Source: Gammaproteobacteria bacterium
GTDB lineage: Bacteria; Pseudomonadota; Gammaproteobacteria; DSM-16500
DNA: 64,000 bases
Direction: 5' to 3'
NCBI GenBank assembly: GCA_031291175.1
Contig: JARLJO010000060.1
Coordinates: 186,001-250,000, forward strand
Each line of letters opens with the position of its first letter. Within the stretch, counting starts at the first letter, position 1. The translations under genes were made by a program, and so were the position numbers. This document shows positions 25,072-33,685 of this stretch, piece by piece. The notes beneath the pieces were generated by a model. The model saw only the letters and a list, made by a program, of their open reading frames with translations, searched no databases and was not told the DNA's origin.

Positions 25072-28000
25072 ATGAGCGACTCTCGAATTCAGTTAGCAGA
25101 GCAGAAACAGGAATACACCCGTAAAATTGATGGCATTACATTTATCGACATTACATTACTTGAAAAAGCGGTAGAGGCGATACCAGCAAAAGATAAACTA
25201 CGACAAAAAATGATACGTAGTGGCGTAGAGTTTTGGGATAGCGACAAGACTATTGTCAAGAAACCTGTCGTTGCCATCAGCACCATCGGAAGCTTTTTAG
25301 TCAGCCTGGAAAACACCCCTCCCGGCATGATTAGATTACGCATGGGAAATGTGACTACAGAACCATTTACGCTAGAAAATATACGAGAGGGACTGCGTAA
25401 CACAATGGGCGCACAATCTTTCCATACCTATATGAATCCTCAAGGTAAAACCGCTCGCGCACTGTATGATGTCACAGTAAAGCATGGTCATTTTTCTGTA
25501 GCACATGCTGATACGCTTGGTATTTACGCACTCGGTATTTCTCATAAAGCTGAACTTGAATTGGATGTACAACGTGATTTGGTACACTTAGCACGTGAAA
25601 CGTCTGCACGCACCAGTGCGCAAGATGATCCGACATTAGTCGCCATGACACAAACTGGCGCTACCGCAAGTAAATTTATCCGCCAACAAATAGTAGATGT
25701 ATTAAAAACCTTTTCATCCTCCGGCAATGTGCAAGATTGGCGTGAAGAACGCAACTCACTATTTCCATTAAGCGGCACTGTATCAATCGGTATTAATGGC
25801 TCTATTAGAAATTTAAGTAAACTGGTTGCAGACATCGCAGGATCTGGCAAAGAATTAGAATATCGCAATATCCTCGCGCTTTTAAATGATTCACTGTATG
25901 GCTTTTTTCCTGAGATGTTTAAGCCAACACATACTTATGGACATGTTTTTTCTGTTGATCAACCAGCAAAACGAGCTATCTTATTATTTGGGGCGCCGGG
26001 CGTGGGGAAATCAACACAAACAGAATATCTAGTAAAACAAATACCCGGTGCGATGTGTGTATCCACGGGGAATTTAGCAAGACGGCTTCAACAAAAAATC
26101 GCTGACCTTACTCCTCTGAATGAAGTTGAGAAAAAAGCGGCTGAAAGCCTAGATCGCATGAAACAAGGCAAGCTCATGGACGATCAGGCAATTTATGCAT
26201 TATTGACAGCGCATTTTGCACCTGGCGGCGAAGGACATGAGACTTATGCAAAATCCCACACAGTCATCTTAGATGGTGTAATAAAAACAACTGAAAATAT
26301 AGCTGCATTTGATAACGCGCTCGCTACTTTCAATGCACAGTCAGGTACTATTCCGATGTCAATTAGCGGTGTTATTAACCTTGTTGCCACAGAACATGAG
26401 CTAATGACCCGATTTGAATCTCGTGTGAAGCAAGCCACCCAAGCAGGACAGGCACAACGACCAGATGATAATATTGCTATTTATCGCGAACGTTTGGCAA
26501 TTTACACCAGAAATCAAACTCCTGTAACTGAATATTACCGTCAACATAGTGACTTATTCACTGTTGATACTTCGCAAGGAATAGAAAAAACTACCGCAAT
26601 ACTGATAGATACCCTCGAAAAATGTCATGTGCAAGTTAAAGCGCCCGCCTCTTCTTCACGCGAAGCAAATCCATCATCAATAAAACCGCCATTGCTAGCA
26701 ATGCCTGATAAATTGGTTTTAGTCTCAGCACTTCAGCCTATACCATTAAAATCCAAAAGTGGGTCTCTTAGCCTACGCACCACGGTCATAACCAATAATG
26801 CAGCTAAATTTAAAGAATTTGATACGCAGCTGGGCGATGGCTATGGCATGGATGTAACACAATGCACAATTGCTGATGGACAAGATACGGAAGAAGCGCT
26901 ACAAGCATTGTGCACGCAAATTATGGCGAACCAAGCGCATTCACCACACTTTATTTTGCGTGAAGAAACCATCTTGATGAGTGCTGACCATCCGCAAGAA
27001 GATTTAACCCATGTTCCAGTTAACGAATTAGCTGAACGTAAATTAAAAAGTGTTTTACATATTTCTCGATTAAGAGCGTATAAACCGCAATGGTCAGAAA
27101 ATAAAACATTACAAGCCTTCACTTTACGAACTTATGAAAAACGTTCTTATGGTTACATCACACCCAATAAAAAAAGCGCTTGCAAGTATGGTTTTGGTTG
27201 GGATGCAATTTTTGTCAATGCGGCAACAGGGCTTACTAACGAAGAATTTTTCCAACAATATGGAAAAAAATCTGCAAGGCAACATACCATCAGCGACTTC
27301 ATTGAAACCTATCTGCGTTATAAAGCATTAAAAATGCTACAACATCATCATTTATCACTCACTCGACCAATTGATTTTGGTGAAAATTATTTTCATCTGT
27401 CAACATTTACCAGAACTGAAAAACACTTATCCAACCCTCATGTGACAGAATGGGGTATTGATAAATTACGTAATGCCATGATCAATGAAGGTCTATTCGT
27501 TAAAGCTTCGTGGAGTCGGCCTGTAAAAAATTATTTTTCTCCTCCATTTTCGGGCTTACCACTCACCGCGAAAAAAGATGAGGCAGAGGAAACTATTTTT
27601 ATGACGCATGACATATTGCATCATTTGATTTGTGATTTAATTTGTGATGTCGAGAACCCTTTGGCTGGACATTTTAATGTGTACAGCGCCTGGCGTATGG
27701 CTAGTGAGGCATGCACGCTGGTATTGGCTGATATGTTTTATGCAGATGGATTGGTGAAATCCGGTGTTGATAAATCGTGTGTAGATAAGCGTATTTATCC
27801 CCTATTTGAAGCAATTAAGAGAACTCAAAATATTCCTGACCCTGTTCAAGTGCCAAATGAAGCCAAGATGGCATTTATTAAGTCGTTATTATCTGCAAAT
27901 GTGCGCTATGCTCTTTTAGGAGATGACGCTGGCTGGCGGGCATTATTAAGTTGTGATGGAATAATCACAGAGGAAAACATAGCTTGCCTGGAAGCTTATA

Positions 28001-28809
28001 AAAACCACTTTGGTAAATTCTTTATTGGTGATAACGCCTGGACTCGGGCAAATTTTGACAATATGCAAAAGCATGGAGATTCATTGCAGAAATGGGTGGC
28101 TAACGTTGGCCGCGATACATTCAGAAGGTCTAATATACCTTTGCTATCAGATGTGCATGATGCTCTGATTGGACAACAAGTTAAGGTGCATGATTATTCA
28201 CAGATTGTTGACACAATTTTTGAATTCATTTTTGAGACCAAAATCAAACCGCATTTATCAAAAGAAAAAGTGGCTTTTGAACCGGATAGCGTCTTGCAAT
28301 CCAGAGCCTTTAGACGATTCCTCATGGGCCAAGTTAGCTTATTTGAACGCTACCCTGTGCCACTCAATATGGGAAGAATCCGAGAACGAATTTATGCACG
28401 CTTAAAAAATGAAGCCGTTTTTTCACCAGCCGAACAAGAAGAATTGAGATTAAGCTTCGAGCAATATATTTTAGGATTAGAGGGATTAAGATTGATGTCC
28501 AAGGAGGAAGCGATGAATGCCAGAGATTGCTCTTCTGTTTTTCCACCGGTTTATATTTCTTATCCCGACATGCAAAAACAGTATAAATCTATTGAAAATT
28601 GTGTAAAAGACCGCATTGCTGGTTATGCCATGACAACATCGCGTCTTGGAGCGCATAGAAATTCTGTATTTGTATTGGAAGAAAAGCAATATACCCAAAA
28701 ACAAGTTGCTTCTATCGCAGATGCAGAACTAGATTCACCACGGATACCAACTTTTCATGATGAACCAGTTACCGAAGATCGGAAGGCAACTTCTTTAAAT
28801 ATTGGATAA
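25072..28809 (+). CDS. multidomain nucleotide-metabolism fusion: ThyX-like, adenylate-kinase-like, Ham1/ITPase-like and an unassigned C-terminal region
   Basis: The 1245-residue protein appears to join three nucleotide enzymes. Residues about 84-285 resemble flavin-dependent thymidylate synthase ThyX: GHFSVAHADTLGIYALGISHK aligns with the family's HxS...GxSR block, and the RHRxxSxNExSxR signature appears as R168-D-L ... E176-x-S178-x-R180, so the RHR part is altered. Residues about 300-515 are adenylate-kinase-like: P-loop GAPGVGKST (307-315), VSTGNLARRL, LDG at 400-402 (the usual PRT after it is lost), and RPDD...RLAIY. Residues about 570-755 resemble Ham1/RdgB pyrophosphatase: NNAAKFKEF, YGFGWDAIF and KKSARQHT. 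Residues 780-1245 are unassigned and contain THDILHH, a possible metal site. No signal peptide. Known phage base-modification kits use the same three activities as separate proteins. Function here is inferred. Confidence 0.65.
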   Translation: MSDSRIQLAEQKQEYTRKIDGITFIDITLLEKAVEAIPAKDKLRQKMIRSGVEFWDSDKTIVKKPVVAISTIGSFLVSLENTPPGMIRLRMGNVTTEPFTLENIREGLRNTMGAQSFHTYMNPQGKTARALYDVTVKHGHFSVAHADTLGIYALGISHKAELELDVQRDLVHLARETSARTSAQDDPTLVAMTQTGATASKFIRQQIVDVLKTFSSSGNVQDWREERNSLFPLSGTVSIGINGSIRNLSKLVADIAGSGKELEYRNILALLNDSLYGFFPEMFKPTHTYGHVFSVDQPAKRAILLFGAPGVGKSTQTEYLVKQIPGAMCVSTGNLARRLQQKIADLTPLNEVEKKAAESLDRMKQGKLMDDQAIYALLTAHFAPGGEGHETYAKSHTVILDGVIKTTENIAAFDNALATFNAQSGTIPMSISGVINLVATEHELMTRFESRVKQATQAGQAQRPDDNIAIYRERLAIYTRNQTPVTEYYRQHSDLFTVDTSQGIEKTTAILIDTLEKCHVQVKAPASSSREANPSSIKPPLLAMPDKLVLVSALQPIPLKSKSGSLSLRTTVITNNAAKFKEFDTQLGDGYGMDVTQCTIADGQDTEEALQALCTQIMANQAHSPHFILREETILMSADHPQEDLTHVPVNELAERKLKSVLHISRLRAYKPQWSENKTLQAFTLRTYEKRSYGYITPNKKSACKYGFGWDAIFVNAATGLTNEEFFQQYGKKSARQHTISDFIETYLRYKALKMLQHHHLSLTRPIDFGENYFHLSTFTRTEKHLSNPHVTEWGIDKLRNAMINEGLFVKASWSRPVKNYFSPPFSGLPLTAKKDEAEETIFMTHDILHHLICDLICDVENPLAGHFNVYSAWRMASEACTLVLADMFYADGLVKSGVDKSCVDKRIYPLFEAIKRTQNIPDPVQVPNEAKMAFIKSLLSANVRYALLGDDAGWRALLSCDGIITEENIACLEAYKNHFGKFFIGDNAWTRANFDNMQKHGDSLQKWVANVGRDTFRRSNIPLLSDVHDALIGQQVKVHDYSQIVDTIFEFIFETKIKPHLSKEKVAFEPDSVLQSRAFRRFLMGQVSLFERYPVPLNMGRIRERIYARLKNEAVFSPAEQEELRLSFEQYILGLEGLRLMSKEEAMNARDCSSVFPPVYISYPDMQKQYKSIENCVKDRIAGYAMTTSRLGAHRNSVFVLEEKQYTQKQVASIADAELDSPRIPTFHDEPVTEDRKATSLNIG

Positions 28810-28850
28810 TTTTCTTATGGTTATTTAAATTTAGAATTATACGGTGAGAA

Positions 28851-29150
28851 ATGCTTACTAAAAACTTTAAACACCTTTTGCAAAGTTGGTTTGATTTTCC
28901 GAAAAATAAGTTATTTTGTCAGGTCTCTACTGTCAGTAATGGACAACCTCATATTAGGACAATGGATTTATATGATTTCACTGATGATGGGTCATTAGTT
29001 TTCTTGACAAGTACTTATTCTAAAAAGTGGAGTGATCTTGAAAAACAGCCCTATGTTACGGTGTGTTTACTGAATTTAGACGTTTGTCAAATAACTGTTG
29101 AAGGCTCTGCTTTATTACTAACAAGCGAGAATAATTTAGCGATAGTATGA
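28851..29150 (+). pseudogene. truncated pyridoxamine 5'-phosphate oxidase-like flavin protein
   Basis: The 99 residues match the start of FMN-binding split-barrel proteins (PNPOx-like): VSTVSNGQPHIRTMDLYDFTDDGSLVFLTSTYSKKWSDL, then QPYVTVCLLNLDVCQITVEGSALLL. Full members run to about 140-200 residues, so the C-terminal part is missing. The frame ends at TGA 29148-29150, eleven bases before a perfect 21-bp inverted repeat (29162-29206). The most likely explanation is truncation by that element or a deletion next to it. It starts 41 bases after the large fusion gene, and whether it is expressed is unknown. Confidence 0.7.
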
Positions 29151-29161
29151 ACGAGAAATCG

Positions 29162-29206
29162 GGGTCAAGTCTGAAGTGTGCCGCAGGCACACTTCAGACT
29201 TGACCC
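29162..29206. repeat. REP-like perfect inverted repeat, 21-bp arms
   Basis: GGGTCAAGTCTGAAGTGTGC plus one C on the left (29162-29182) is exactly complementary to the right arm 29186-29206, with a three-base loop GCA. Such GGGTCA-ended palindromes resemble REP/MITE-type sequences mobilised by REP-associated transposases, but no such transposase is in the window. It can also form a strong hairpin in RNA and so may act as a terminator for both flanking genes. It ends the broken gene on its left. Confidence 0.7.
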
Positions 29207-29219
29207 TATAATTACAAAT

Positions 29220-29540
29220 TCATTCTTTAACTAATCTTTCAAGCATGCTATCGACCTCTGCCCACGGCAACCTGCTACCAGCATCTTTCATCTGCCGGAA
29301 GGCAATACGCGCAACATCAACAGTAATTTTTTCACCTTGAAGCATTTGTTCAACTAACCATATTGTGCCGTGTACCTCAACATTTAATTCTTTAGCAGCA
29401 TCTCGCAATGCCTTATCACCCGTTAATAACTGGCAACCTTCGTATTTAGCTAGCGTCAGCGCCAACATGTCATTAACACTCGGCTTTATATATTTTTGAT
29501 GAAGATCATAAGCTTCTGCACACCAACGACTAATCACCAA
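29220..29540 (-). pseudogene. PIN-domain protein (VapC-like), N-terminally truncated remnant
   Basis: The 106 residues match the second half of a PIN nuclease domain: SVNDMLALTLAKYEGCQLLTGDKALRDAAKELNVEV contains the late acidic residues (ND, GDKAL). It continues to VHGTIWLVEQMLQGEKI, seen in stand-alone PIN proteins. The first part of the fold, with the leading DTN/DAS acidic strand, is not encoded upstream in any frame I examined, and an in-frame TGA lies just upstream. No antitoxin gene is adjacent. A dead toxin-type remnant is the best reading. Confidence 0.6.
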
Positions 29541-29861
29541 CTGCCACTTTCAATATTTTGAAAGGCCAGGATCTATTACTACTGAAGTAAAATATTGATA
29601 ATAATCAGATCAGAGATATAGCTAATCTTGTTGAAAAAATCGCAATCTACATAAACTTTTATGTGATCAACCTCACTCCAATGTCAATGTTGCTCAAATT
29701 ATGTATATTTCTGCCTAATAAGAACAAGAGTTGTTAACTTTACCAATTTTAGTTACACTGCTTCGCCGCACTAAATAATAAATTATATTCCATACCCTGT
29801 TCAACTTTAGAGCTTTAATTATTTTTTATCCCTAATCACTTAAGAGTGCTCATTATAAAAT
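29541..29861. other. AT-rich intergenic region upstream of the cyclodipeptide operon
   Basis: I see no gene. It must contain the promoter of the 2OG-oxygenase/CDPS/MFS operon. There is no clear Shine-Dalgarno directly before the ATG at 29862, so translation of the first gene may be weak or depend on AT-rich leader structure. No strong palindromic operator was recognised. Confidence 0.45.
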
Positions 29862-30653
29862 ATGACTGAAAGAATAATTGAAATTAGAAATAGAGCTTTA
29901 TCAGCAGATCATATCGAATCTTTAGCCAAAGGCAAAATTTACGCTGTGATATTAAAGTCTTTTTATGATAAAACCGTATTAAATTCAGCTCTAGAAAAAA
30001 TAATAAATTTTAATGGTAAAGGTGTTTTAAAACATGCGAGCGAATTTGAAAGAATAGGTTATGCATATTCTGAAATTCAAACTGAAGATGATAGAGAAAA
30101 ATATCATGATAATGCTTTAAATAATATACATACGATACGTGATTTATTCAAACCAGCACCGCACCCTATAGATGAATTTAGATTACTATTAGATAAAACG
30201 TGGCCAAACGGTGCTAATTTATTAGAAATAAACCAGCAAAAGTGTTTCGTTGGTATTTGCAGATTCCTGAATCCAAATATTGACTTGCTTCCTCATACAG
30301 ATAAGTTAGAAAGAAACCTATCTAATTCTCAGAAATCTTCTATACAGCTAGAGTCTCAGCTTTCAGCAAACATCTATATTTCAATGCCACAAATAGGTGG
30401 AGAAGTCGAGTTTTGGGATATTGAGCCTCCTGATAAGCAATATTACAAACTTATGGCACAAAGGCATTATGGTATTGCCAGAACTATTTTGCCCAAACCT
30501 AATAATATCTACAAGCCACAACAAGGTGATTTACTGATCCTAAACTCCAGAAAAATTCACGCTGTGCGATCAGTAAAACACGCGCCTAGAATTACAACTA
30601 GTTGTTTTATTGGTTACCACGGTAAAGATTTACCTCTTAGTTATTGGAGCTAA
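29862..30653 (+). CDS. 2-oxoglutarate/Fe(II)-dependent oxygenase-like protein, candidate cyclodipeptide tailoring enzyme
   Basis: The 263-residue protein has the cupin-type facial triad of 2OG oxygenases: His145-x-Asp147 in LPHTDKLE and a distal His233 in KIHAVRSV, followed by Arg243 in HAPRITTSC as the likely 2OG carboxylate binder. The NIYISMPQIGGEVEFWD and GDLLILNSRKIHAV strands match the double-stranded beta-helix core. Such enzymes hydroxylate, desaturate or rearrange small molecules. It begins an operon with a cyclodipeptide synthase (24 bases) and an MFS exporter. Oxidation of the diketopiperazine is inferred from this context. It could instead act on another substrate. Confidence 0.72.
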   Translation: MTERIIEIRNRALSADHIESLAKGKIYAVILKSFYDKTVLNSALEKIINFNGKGVLKHASEFERIGYAYSEIQTEDDREKYHDNALNNIHTIRDLFKPAPHPIDEFRLLLDKTWPNGANLLEINQQKCFVGICRFLNPNIDLLPHTDKLERNLSNSQKSSIQLESQLSANIYISMPQIGGEVEFWDIEPPDKQYYKLMAQRHYGIARTILPKPNNIYKPQQGDLLILNSRKIHAVRSVKHAPRITTSCFIGYHGKDLPLSYWS

Positions 30654-30677
30654 GTTAATTGGATATGAAAGTACATT

Positions 30678-31343
30678 ATGAAAAAAGCACACTTTAGATA
30701 TAACGGTAAAAACATTCAAATACCAGACACCGAAAATAAAAAAGCTATTTTTTTAATTAGCATTGGCCAGTCTTATCATGAATCAAAATACCTGTCTGCA
30801 ACTATTAATTTGATCAACAAGGCAAACTTTAATTCCTGCACCATCGCATTAGCCGATGTTTTGCAACGCCATAATTATAGTTTGACACATCCACAGGATG
30901 TTGCACTCCAGATAGCCATTGAAAACGGTCATACATGGAGAGACAGAAATTCAAATATTTTAAACATGTTAAACACAAAAAATGAAATTGTGAGCTGGGA
31001 TACATGGTTGAAACATCCCTTATATCCTTCTTTTAGAAAAGAAATAGACGATACCTATTACACAAATCCTTGTTATAAAAATGCGGTCAACAATACTGCC
31101 GATATATTTTTATCCCGATTTTCAAAGCGAGAATCAAATATAAAACAAAACTTTGATCAATCGTTATGCCTAGAATATATAAAAGAAGAATGTGCAATTA
31201 TCATGCCTTTATGGGCGCACTTAGATTATGACTTTATTATTTATCCTAAACCAATGACAAGCGCCATGGAAAATACACATGAGATATTTCTAAAAGAAAA
31301 ACCTCATCAGATGCATTGGTTATCTTTACACTTTAAAAGTTAG
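30678..31343 (+). CDS. tRNA-dependent cyclodipeptide synthase, XYP-type
   Basis: Cyclodipeptide synthases take two aminoacyl-tRNAs and release a cyclic dipeptide. The 221-residue protein has the family's length and catalytic pattern. AIFLISIGQSY aligns with the AlbC ALIGISAGNSY block, placing the nucleophile at Ser28. YIKEE gives Tyr167 and Glu171, matching AlbC Tyr178/Glu182. IIYPKP gives Tyr189-Pro190. The residue matching AlbC Asn40 is Gln31, so by these signatures it belongs to the XYP rather than the NYQ subfamily. XYP members are known from Rickettsiella and Legionella-like bacteria. The product cannot be predicted. It sits between an oxygenase gene and an MFS transporter gene. Confidence 0.85.
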   Translation: MKKAHFRYNGKNIQIPDTENKKAIFLISIGQSYHESKYLSATINLINKANFNSCTIALADVLQRHNYSLTHPQDVALQIAIENGHTWRDRNSNILNMLNTKNEIVSWDTWLKHPLYPSFRKEIDDTYYTNPCYKNAVNNTADIFLSRFSKRESNIKQNFDQSLCLEYIKEECAIIMPLWAHLDYDFIIYPKPMTSAMENTHEIFLKEKPHQMHWLSLHFKS

Positions 31344-31353
31344 GAAAAATCAG

Positions 31354-32793
31354 ATGCTAACAAAAGCCAAATTATTAAAACGAAATCTCTTCAAAAACCC
31401 TTGGCTTGCGCTACTGGGCATGGGCTTAGTCAGCTTTCTTGGATGCGTAGATTTCACAAGCGTGAATACAATACTTCCCCAAATACAGACCCAATTCAAC
31501 GTACCCATTACTCAGCTACAATGGGTAATTAATATTTTTATGTTGGCCCTCGCCACCTGCATGGTTTTCGCAGGCCAACTGGAGGACTCACTTGGCTCAG
31601 CATTTATGCTATATATGGGAATGATTTTGCTAGCGACCTCTTCTCTAGGAGCAGGACTATCAGAAAATATAATGATGTTAATTTTTTTTAGATTGCTTCA
31701 AGGTATATCCGTCGCAATTCTCTATACAGCTCCCATTGCATTGGTTCCCCGGTTATTCCCTAGTAATTTACAATCACGCGCCATAGGAAGCTTGGTAAGT
31801 ATTAATGCTCTCGGTTTAGCCTTAGGACCTTTTTTTGGAGGTATAATTGGTAGCATACTCAGCTGGCGATATGTATTTCTTGTGAGCATCCCTTTTATTA
31901 TATTAAGCGCTTTGATTTGCGCATTCACATTACCTCATAATAACAAAAACATTTCTATCAAAAAAATTGACTGGAAAGGTTTAGCACTACTAATAACATC
32001 GCTTCCTGCCTTATTATTAGCAATTTCAGCCAAAAATCAGCTCGAAGTTGATACCTTATTACTTTACATAATTTCATTTTGTTTATTATCGCTATTTGTT
32101 AAAGTCGAAAAAAAAGCTGAACAGCCAATCCTTAATTTGGATTTTTTCTTACTCAGAAATTTTACTTTTGGCATCACTGCTAACTTTTTCCTAGCTTTTT
32201 TCTACACAGTTTCATTATTTTTAATTCCATTGTATTTGCACACCGTGATGCAGTTGAAACTTTACACAATCAGCTTGGTGTTACTCCCAATAACGGGGAC
32301 AATGGCGCTATTGTCGCCGTTTATTGATTACGCTATCAAATCAATCGGATTGAGGAAAATATTGGTGATAGGTTTCGTGTGTTTTGCAGCTTCATCTTTT
32401 ATTCAAGCTATACTTACCCAACAATTTACAATAATTTATATGATAATTTCCTGTTTGCTATTTGGGATAGGTTGGGCATGCATTTTAGGCCCGTCTATAG
32501 TAGCCACAGTATCATCTGTACCTAAAAGCTCCAGCGGTATGGCGATTGGAACCTTAGGAACAATTCATAATTTTGGAGGGGCGGTTGGTTTAACCATATC
32601 ATTAGCCTTCTATGATCTATTTAACAGAACACAGCTGCTAAATTCCGGCCAAGTTTTTAAAAATAATTGTCACTTATTACCGATATCACCGTCAGGGTTT
32701 ATCTCAGGATACCATAGCGCAATGTGGTTACTCACAGGAATATCATGTTTGGCAATATTTTTAGTCTCTGCCGGAATCAAAAATAACCAATAA
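31354..32793 (+). CDS. MFS transporter, DHA2-like, probable exporter of the cyclodipeptide product
   Basis: The 479-residue membrane protein has the DHA2 (EmrB/QacA) pattern. Motif A is GQLEDSLGSAFML, the motif-C-like block is GLALGPFFGG, and about 14 hydrophobic segments are visible, beginning with LALLGMGLVSFLGCVDFTSV. The WVINIFMLALATCM segment after the first helix is characteristic. Drug-type exporters of this family export small organic molecules using the proton gradient. It starts 10 bases after the CDPS stop, so it is co-transcribed. Export of the modified cyclodipeptide, or self-protection, is inferred from context. Convergent with the GST gene. Confidence 0.85.
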   Translation: MLTKAKLLKRNLFKNPWLALLGMGLVSFLGCVDFTSVNTILPQIQTQFNVPITQLQWVINIFMLALATCMVFAGQLEDSLGSAFMLYMGMILLATSSLGAGLSENIMMLIFFRLLQGISVAILYTAPIALVPRLFPSNLQSRAIGSLVSINALGLALGPFFGGIIGSILSWRYVFLVSIPFIILSALICAFTLPHNNKNISIKKIDWKGLALLITSLPALLLAISAKNQLEVDTLLLYIISFCLLSLFVKVEKKAEQPILNLDFFLLRNFTFGITANFFLAFFYTVSLFLIPLYLHTVMQLKLYTISLVLLPITGTMALLSPFIDYAIKSIGLRKILVIGFVCFAASSFIQAILTQQFTIIYMIISCLLFGIGWACILGPSIVATVSSVPKSSSGMAIGTLGTIHNFGGAVGLTISLAFYDLFNRTQLLNSGQVFKNNCHLLPISPSGFISGYHSAMWLLTGISCLAIFLVSAGIKNNQ

Positions 32794-32805
32794 TTTTCAA
32801 ACAAC

Positions 32806-33477
32806 TTAAATACAATTTTTTGTTTCTGATGATATTAAACAGCTCCCTTTCAACTTTAAAAGTTGATAAAACTCTTCATCAAAATTATGAGCGAATCCAT
32901 TTTGTACGCTTTCCTTTTTCAAAATATGATTTGACCAGATTTTTAACTTTGGATACTGCTCAAGAGTATCAATTGAAAACTGCCTGACCAAGCTATCAAA
33001 TCTTCGAAATAGAGGAGCGTAGGCAAGATCAATCATTGAGAACTTTTCCCCATTAAAAAATGGGGTGTTTCTGAGTTCTTGCTCAAGAAGCACTAGCTTT
33101 GAATTAACTATTTTTTGTTTCTCAACAAATTCAAGTTTGTTTGACGCAAGGGTCATGTAATAAGCATCAAAAACTAGCGTGCTTCCCCATTCTATCCAAG
33201 ACTTGTTGCGTGCTTTTTGAATGGGGTCATTGGGGTATAGTAAAGGTAAAGATGAAATCTCATCAAGATATTCGTTAATCACTGTTGATTCAAATATTAT
33301 GGCTTTATCTGCGCTTAACACAGGTACTTTTCCTAGAGGTGAGAGCTTCAAAAACCAGTCCGGCTTATTGCGTATATCAACGTAAACGCGTTCACATTCA
33401 ATGTTTTTTTCATTAAGTAGAATATTCGTTCTCTCTACGAAAGGACAAATCCGAAAACTATACAGCACTAAATGCAT
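32806..33477 (-). CDS. glutathione S-transferase, omega/stringent-starvation-like
   Basis: The 223-residue protein has a thioredoxin-fold N-terminus with a catalytic cysteine in RICPFVERTNILL, followed by LSPLGKVPVL and the glutathione-binding FESTVINEYLDE (Glu-Ser pair). The C-terminal helical domain (LAYAPLFRRFDSL) resembles omega-type GSTs. These act as glutathione-dependent thiol transferases or reductases. The gene converges with the MFS exporter gene, leaving 12 bases between stops, so a shared function with the operon is possible but not implied. Intact. Confidence 0.85.
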   Translation of the reverse strand: MHLVLYSFRICPFVERTNILLNEKNIECERVYVDIRNKPDWFLKLSPLGKVPVLSADKAIIFESTVINEYLDEISSLPLLYPNDPIQKARNKSWIEWGSTLVFDAYYMTLASNKLEFVEKQKIVNSKLVLLEQELRNTPFFNGEKFSMIDLAYAPLFRRFDSLVRQFSIDTLEQYPKLKIWSNHILKKESVQNGFAHNFDEEFYQLLKLKGSCLISSETKNCI

Positions 33478-33685
33478 TGACCACGCCCTTGATTATTTTG
33501 ATAAAACAGCTAATTCATTCATCATTGAATATAAACGATCCGAAATTAGAAATATATGCTAGATAATTAATTAACCAAACATTTCTAGTCTTTAACAATT
33601 ATTGACATTCTAACAGCCTCCTGGACATAATTGCTACATTTTATAGATGTATGTTTTATTAAGGTGCCACCATGAAGGATTGTGT

